64,000 bases of DNA. Origin: Onthophagus taurus (Eukaryota; Arthropoda; Insecta; Coleoptera; Scarabaeidae). The notes beneath the pieces are model-generated. The model made no database searches. It was given only the letters and a program-made list of their open reading frames with translations, and was not told the origin of the DNA. The position numbers and the translations under genes were made by a program. Positions 58,836-64,000 of this stretch are shown piece after piece; the first letter of the stretch is position 1, and each line of letters opens with the position of its first letter. The stretch is from the NCBI RefSeq assembly GCF_036711975.1, contig NC_091968.1:1922001-1986000 (forward strand). The letters run 5' to 3'.

Positions 58836-60690
58836 TGAAGACCTTGCTGCAAGAAAGAGGTAGGTCCTCACTTATGGTTTTCTTTTTACCTTTTCTAAAA
58901 TGTCTCAACTTTTTGTCAGCACTCACTAAGCCCTTGTGTATAAGATTTACCTCTTTCTTACCCCCAAACTTCGTCATTTCATGAATAAGTAGTAAAACTA
59001 TATTAATTAAAAAAGAGCTACAAGAAAAGAAGCTTTATTTATTGTAAAACAATATAAACTATTTATGAAAATACGAAAAATCTCCTAAATAAGTATGTTT
59101 GAACTCAATCGAAATTTAAGTCGCTTGTTTGTTCTGTATCTGTCAAATCAGTTTCTTCACTGGATTGCTTTACAATTCATTTTAGGCTTCTCTAATACTC
59201 CATACAGATGTTAGGGACATATTTTCGAGCAAGGGTCATGACATTATCATATTTTAGTTTTTTTTAGGAAAAATTGCGAGTCACATGCTTGGTTCTCAGC
59301 ACTTAGTAGAGGAAACGGGAGCGTTGCCTTCTTCTTTCGTATATCAAAATAGGAAAATATAATCAGGCCAGTTGACACGCTACACTGAATGTCAATTGAT
59401 TTCGAATTATACTCAAAAATTCCTGGTTTGGATATGGAAAATTTATGCTTGTTGTTACCTGGAAGTCAAAGCAAGGAGTGTCAACTCGTGGATCTTCACC
59501 AGCAATAGTTGTTTCTCGCGAGAGATTGTCAAAAAAGTCTTTGTTTTACTTAGATGTAATGTGCGCTGTTTGTCTACTTCATTCAATTCTGCGTCTGTAA
59601 TAACTGACTTTTTCTTATTCTCCAAAGTATCGCAAACCTGGCAAGTGTCGGACTTTGGATGACCAATGTGATAGTTTGCAAAATTTGCTTTCAAACTAGA
59701 CTATAATGAGAAACTCTCTTATGTGTATTAATAGATTCAACGATTTCATTTGGAATGGCGTTGGGTCTATTTGAATGTTAACCTCTCATATCTCTAGGGG
59801 TAGTTATAGTAGAAGGCTTTGCTAAATATGATACAATGGTTTCTACTCGTTTTGAAGACACACCATGAAGGGAACAGAAAGCCTTTTTACAAACGTCAAA
59901 AACATCTTGGCTAAGACGAATCTAAAAATTAATAAATTAATGATAATGTTTTAAAAAGATGGGCTTAAAACAGCTTTACCTTATATTTATTAGAAGCAGA
60001 CTTAGCTATTCTGGTACCACTTCGATGACAGTCGTGATCTGACAAGAGCCGTAAAAGTTATAAGTCCAGCTAAGTAATGATTTTGAACGGATCGTTCACC
60101 CAATTCATTAAATTTCTGCAAAATTCTTTGCCGATTTTCAAGATCAATCCATTGAAAACACCTTTTTCTACATTTACAGTCTTCCCCGGTTGTCCTTGCA
60201 ACAACGTGCTTGTTAATCGAATTTATATGCTCCTCTCCCCATGCCAGTTCCTTTTTCCTAATATTTCTTTTCCACAGATGTGAGTTCCTTTTTTTGCCGT
60301 TTGGGAGGAGTTTCATGATTTTCGCCACTTCTCGAATTTGCTATGTCACTAGAATTGCCCTCAAATTACATTTTATATAATAAACAGTTTGCTCAAACTT
60401 TAATACATGTAATACTGACAAAGAACAACACGACACTCCAACCTATATAATTTGATATAATAACTTTCCCATTTTTACATCATGAACGTTAAAAGTAATT
60501 AAACATATAATTTGAAGTTATAAAACTAGATCTTGCAATAATAATTGATTTATGAAAGAGGTAAGTTCGGACTTACATCATTATTGCACCGATTAACTTA
60601 GGGGAGTATATGTCAAAATAGCTTATTTTGCCAAAAAGTGGACTTAGCTCTTTCTTGCAGCAAGGTTTTCAATTGTAGTCTTCGGGTCGC
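58836..60690 (-). mobile_element. DNA transposon-like element of unidentified family
   Basis: The ends are inverted: AAGACCTTGCTGCAAGAAAG at about 58839 and CTTTCTTGCAGCAAGGTTTT at about 60650, with the flanking CAATTG inverted as well. Between them the minus strand encodes pieces of one protein: LLPNGKKRNSHLWKRNIRKK, a Cys-rich DCKCRKRCFQW motif with ILQKFNELGERSVQNHYLAG, then IRLSQDVFDVCKKAFCSLHG, NAIPNEIVESINTHKRVSHY and CQVCDTLENKKKS. I recognise this architecture as common in uncharacterised multi-copy insect proteins but cannot name a superfamily. Several stops interrupt it. Confidence 0.6.
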
Positions 60691-60699
60691 TGTCTGTTG

Positions 60700-61085
60700 T
60701 TTCAATCTACAGTTTTTAATATGCTGCTATGGTTTACATTATGTATCTATTTCTATAAACTGAAATCTTCGATGTTTCACTGTAGTTTGCAGTCTGAAGA
60801 AATAGTTTACTGGATGGTGCTTGAAATAATAATCTGAACACTTCGAAATCGCCGATAACTTCAGTTCAACCTTATATACACTTAAAGGTTTCACTTGAGA
60901 TGTCGAATACTTGGTTGAGTATGTTGAGAAGCTTAAGAAAGACATATTCTGTACTATATGGTTTACTATATGGCTTTAAGAATATTTGAATGTAACACAC
61001 GAAAAATTATTTTAATTGACCTTTACTGTTACAATAAATAACAAATTATCATTTACAGCCACCTGGACTTTTTAATAATAACAAA
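60700..61085. other. Unassigned sequence
   Basis: No gene, repeat or terminal structure recognised; weak CTGCAGT/ACTGTAG-type repeats of the kind also seen at 56810-56960. Confidence 0.4.
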
Positions 61086-61089
61086 ATCA

Positions 61090-61535
61090 ATAACTTGTAG
61101 CTCGGTTACGATACCGTTTTGGGTGTATGTTCATTAGACATTTTTGACTTGAAATCACCTCAGCAACAGGTTCTGCAGTTCCTTGGCCAGCAAGGTCACC
61201 AGACTTTAATCACTTAGATTACCTTTTATGAGGAAGACTGAAAAGCTGAACAAGTAGTAGCATGCCGCAGAAACTATTCCTGCTGATCCTGAGACTGTTA
61301 GCAGTTCTAAGAAGAGCTAGACTATGTATACAACAACTGGGTGGACATTTTAAGCAACTAATTCAATGAAACTGTTTCTTCTTAAATGGTCTACTACTAC
61401 ATATTTAAAATTTCAAATGCTTGTAGCTCAGTTACGATAGCGTTTTGGGTGTATGTTCATTGAAATCACCCCAGCAACACACTCCCAAGCTATGGCTATG
61501 TCACGTCGTGGGACAAGCTGTATATAGAAGTTTAT
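61090..61535 (+). pseudogene. Mariner-family transposase relic
   Basis: Plus-strand translation reads SWPARSPDFNHLDYLL, the SPDxxxxDY catalytic block, and downstream LCIQQLGGHFKQ, the usual mariner C-terminal pattern. The sequence GTAGCTCAGTTACGATA..CGTTTTGGGTGTATGTTCAT is present twice (about 61096 and 61422). It ends with GGGACAAGCTGTATA, close to a mariner terminus. Stops are frequent. Confidence 0.6.
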
Positions 61536-61574
61536 TAAATACAGTGTATTTCACTTAAGATGCAATATACAAAA

Positions 61575-61800
61575 ATTTATTCGGGTTTAGCCGTTTTATG
61601 AGTCTAGTGTTAGTTCTAGTTTTACACTAGCACTGCTACTATGTAGAACTGACACTATACCTAGAACTAGAATCACTTGGGTTTAGCCGCACGTCTCTAA
61701 ACACGGCTAAACCCGAATGTTTCTAGATTTAGGTTTAGTGTTAGTTCTACTTCTAGTTTAATAAAGTTGGTATTAGATCTAATTTTGCACTAGCACTGTC
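61575..61800. repeat. CTAG palindromic repeats, about 1.5 copies, cut by the Harbinger element
   Basis: It contains a full palindrome (GAACTGACACTATACCTAGA ... ACGTCTCTAAACACGGCTAA) and a second partial copy that stops inside GCACTAGCACTGTCA, exactly where the Harbinger-like sequence GGACCGGTTT begins. Confidence 0.85.
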
Positions 61801-62084
61801 AGGACCGGTTTATCAATATCTAGTTAAGTCGATTTATCTGTCGGTTAAAATTGTATCTAATAGATAACGTCGACGAATCATTTATCCACCCGTAGTTTAT
61901 TGTTATCTTTTAGATAAATATGACATTTGGATACCCATCCGATTGAAGTACTGGTTAAGGGTTTACCTATTAGATATTGTCAAAAAGATATGCGCGCAAG
62001 TTTGGTTGCTTGGTGAAAGGAAATGACATCAAAATCAAAATATAACATAATTCAAAGGTCAAAGTCAAAAATAAATTAAGCTAT

Positions 62085-63215
62085 TATGGTGATGGATAAG
62101 CAGGAGAAAGTGAAAAGATCTGAAAGATTTGACAAACAAATATAAAAATATAATAGAAAATAAGAGAACCGACGCTGTAGCATGGAAACAAAAAGATGAA
62201 TGTTGGGGTAAAATTACTGCAAAATTTAATTGTTGTAGTATTGGAATAGTAAGTAAAAACGTTGAAATAAAACAAATATAAAATAATCTGAATTCATGGC
62301 TTTAGCCAAGAACTACAAAACAACTGCGAATGAAATATGATGGGATAAAAAAGGAAATAAAAAAAATTGTTCTGCGCACAAAAATTACTTAAAAGGCGCG
62401 GGTGGTGGAAAGCCAATGAAAGAACCAGCTCCATCCACGGAAAGTGAAAAAGAACTTACAGATACAATTTTGTTGTCTGTAACAGGATTAAAAAGTAGCT
62501 ATGATAGTGACTCAGGTAATTTATGAAAAAGGCAAATGCCTTTTCTTTTAAATTAGGTGGTATTTTTTTAAAATTCATTTGTTAGTAATGAATGGTATGG
62601 ACGTTAATAATATCGATACAAATGTAACAAAGGACGCCACAGAAGAAGACGTTATGTGCCACTGGAATGAATTTGAAGTTGCAATGCTATAAACCGAAAA
62701 ACATCCGGCATTACAACTTCAAAGTAATTTCCAGGATAACACTTCTTCTTCTTTGGAAACACAAAATATTCCTCTAAACACTATATCAGAAGTAGAGATT
62801 ACCCCAATCATAGAAGTAATTCCTTCGGAAGTTATTACACAAAAACAATGTCAAAATGAAAATGAGTTGAGAAGTAAGTCTGAATATGCAGAGTTATGCA
62901 CTACGGTGTTACTTGATGCTTATTATACTTACTTTTATAGAATGGTCGAGCCGTAGGAGACCTATTATTAAAAAAAGTTGTAACAAATCTGTATCAATGC
63001 AATTTGAAAAGTTGGCAGAAAGAAAGGAAAGTTTATTAACAGCACTCACAGAACAGACCAGTAAGCAAAATATTTGGGCAAAAAAAGAGCATAAAATAAA
63101 GATGGAAATACTTAACATACAAAAAGAACAAAAAGCCGTAAAATTACGTACACTTATTCAAATGGAATTAGAAATAGCAAAATTGAAATTTCAACAATAT
63201 CAATCTGGGGATTAG
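62085..63215 (+). pseudogene. Harbinger MYB/SANT-like DNA-binding protein, broken
   Basis: Frames in order: LTNKYKNIIENKRTDAVAWK followed by CWGKITAKFNC (the MYB/SANT-like domain of Myb_DNA-bind_5 type), then RTTKQLRMKYDGIKKEIKK, GAGGGKPMKEPAPSTESEKE and LTDTILLSVTGLKSSYDSDS. After about 62590 come EDVMCHWNEFEV, the acidic SEVEITPIIEVIPSEV region, and a C-terminal coiled coil (QFEKLAERKESLLTALTEQT ... EIAKLKFQQY). At least three frameshifts or stops (for example TAA after EVAML and the TAG at about 62954) show it is dead. In this superfamily the protein recruits the transposase to the element ends. Confidence 0.7.
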
Positions 63216-63469
63216 ATCGCCATTGGATTTTTTTTATAATTTGTTATGTTGTTATAACTTATAAGTGATATTTGAGTATAGTATTTTTTATTTAAATTCA
63301 ACAATTTATAGACAAGGTATTTGTTAATAAACAACAATCCACATTTATACGAATTCTTTAAATTATACGAATATAATTACGAATTCAAATAATATCTAAA
63401 TAAAATTGATTATTATGTTATAAATTTTAATCTAAGAGGTTAGGGAAATAATTCGCCAAAAGTTGATTT

Positions 63470-64000
63470 CTAGCATTTCCTAGTAATTCACCATCTTCTA
63501 TCAAGGTTATCTACCTCGACAGTATTTACATTTATTCCAGAATCATATGGAGGTATTTCTTCCTTTGCATTTATTGCTATGTTATGTAGCACTGCTGTAG
63601 CAACAATTACTGTCATTGCAGTTTCTAGTTTCAATCGGAGCTTAAGTACAAGTACAGGAAATCTTCTCTTCCACACGCCATATTGCCGTTCCACTGGATT
63701 TCTAGTTCTTATTAAAGATTAATTATATAGTTCTTCTACTCTATTTCGGGTATTCAGCAAAGGTGTTACCAAATATTTGGTATTACGATATCCGCTGTCA
63801 CCCACTAGCAAAGCATTACCAAACTCATTATTTTCACACCTTTGCTTTAATAATGAATTATCAAAAATGTGTTGATCATGGGCCGATCCTGGCCAACGAG
63901 CAACAATATCCAAAATTTTTAAATCTACCATTTGAACCGTTTGAACATTTAATGAAAAAAAGATTTTTCCTTTCGATTCCGGAATGTCTCTGCACGTGGT
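63470..64000 (-). pseudogene. HARBI1-like transposase (C-terminal part), one premature stop
   Basis: The frame enters from the right edge with GKIFFSLNVQTVQMVDLKIL and DIVARWPGSAHDQHIFDNS. GNALLVGDSGYRNTKYLVTP holds the second catalytic Asp, and after a TAA (63719-63721) the same frame continues with RTRNPVERQYGVWKRRFPVL, which holds the catalytic Glu, then ATAVLHNIAINAKEE. The first catalytic Asp is outside the window. Only the single stop disrupts the visible part, so the element decayed recently or the stop is a private mutation. Confidence 0.85.

Larger units (their letters stand above)
61801..64000. mobile_element. PIF/Harbinger element, left part (continues beyond the window)
   Basis: It begins at the break in the CTAG repeat and holds the two Harbinger genes in convergent order: a MYB/SANT-like gene (62085-63215, plus) and a HARBI1-type transposase (63470-64000, minus). 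Both are broken. The subterminal region has repeated TATCTAATAGATAA / TTATCTTTTAGATAA motifs. The right terminus is outside, so the target duplication cannot be tested. Confidence 0.7.

Overview
This window is nuclear DNA of an insect, probably a beetle. The genes are AT-rich with many very short introns (about 45-60 nt, GT..AG). The gene families are insect ones: clip-domain serine protease homologues, a takeout/JHBP protein and an S28 peptidase. The rest is dominated by insect-type LINEs, Tc1/mariner, hAT-like and PIF/Harbinger DNA transposons and satellites. The beetle assignment is an inference from gene style, not proven here.

Host genes all lie on the minus strand. A ubiquitin-like protein (UBL7-like, partial) sits at 1-605. 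From 3,973 to 38,646 there is a tandem cluster of six clip-domain serine protease homologue (SPH) genes of the phenoloxidase-activating-factor-2 type: SPH1 3973-5442, SPH2 9699-11419, SPH3 16638-17075 (clip domain only), SPH4 20838-22324, SPH5 28554-30500 and SPH6 37398-38646. In this family secreted non-catalytic SPHs act as cofactors when prophenoloxidase is activated. Every copy with a protease domain has lost the catalytic Ser (to Gly, Ala or Pro), and SPH4 has lost all three triad residues. SPH1, SPH2 and SPH5 share five coding exons; SPH4 has lost one intron; SPH6 has only two exons. A relic exon and a triplicated relic of SPH intron 1 (22585-24392) show that the cluster grew and decayed by unequal crossing over. 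Further on come a complete S28 serine carboxypeptidase-like gene (45831-51056, eight exons, 511 aa, triad intact) and, upstream of it in the same orientation, a complete takeout/JHBP gene (51298-56285, four exons, 241 aa).

Mobile DNA fills the gaps, often nested. Examples are a hAT-like element with a perfect 8-bp target duplication (5671-9578) carrying a truncated LINE; a nearly intact RNase H-bearing LINE (17285-20579) with an 11-bp duplication; an R1-clade LINE (24711-27723) with a 21-bp duplication that kept gag and endonuclease but lost its reverse transcriptase; an old LINE (31850-36870) interrupted by a Harbinger derivative and a Tc1 element; Gypsy relics (3215-3740, 41660-42880); a mariner inside a MITE inside the takeout intron; an unidentified inverted-repeat transposon (58836-60690); and a PIF/Harbinger element running off the right edge (61801-64000).

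Two satellite families stand out. One is a 293/303-bp tandem repeat (12205-16475, about 14 units) with a 1,495-bp higher-order duplication; five units carry a CTCF-like motif. The other is a CTAG-rich palindromic family, tandem with a 131-bp period in the S28 intron and a 385-bp three-palindrome higher-order period in the takeout intron, with scattered copies elsewhere. Its copies would fold into hairpins when the host introns are transcribed, which makes it the best candidate here for an undescribed hairpin-RNA-producing system.
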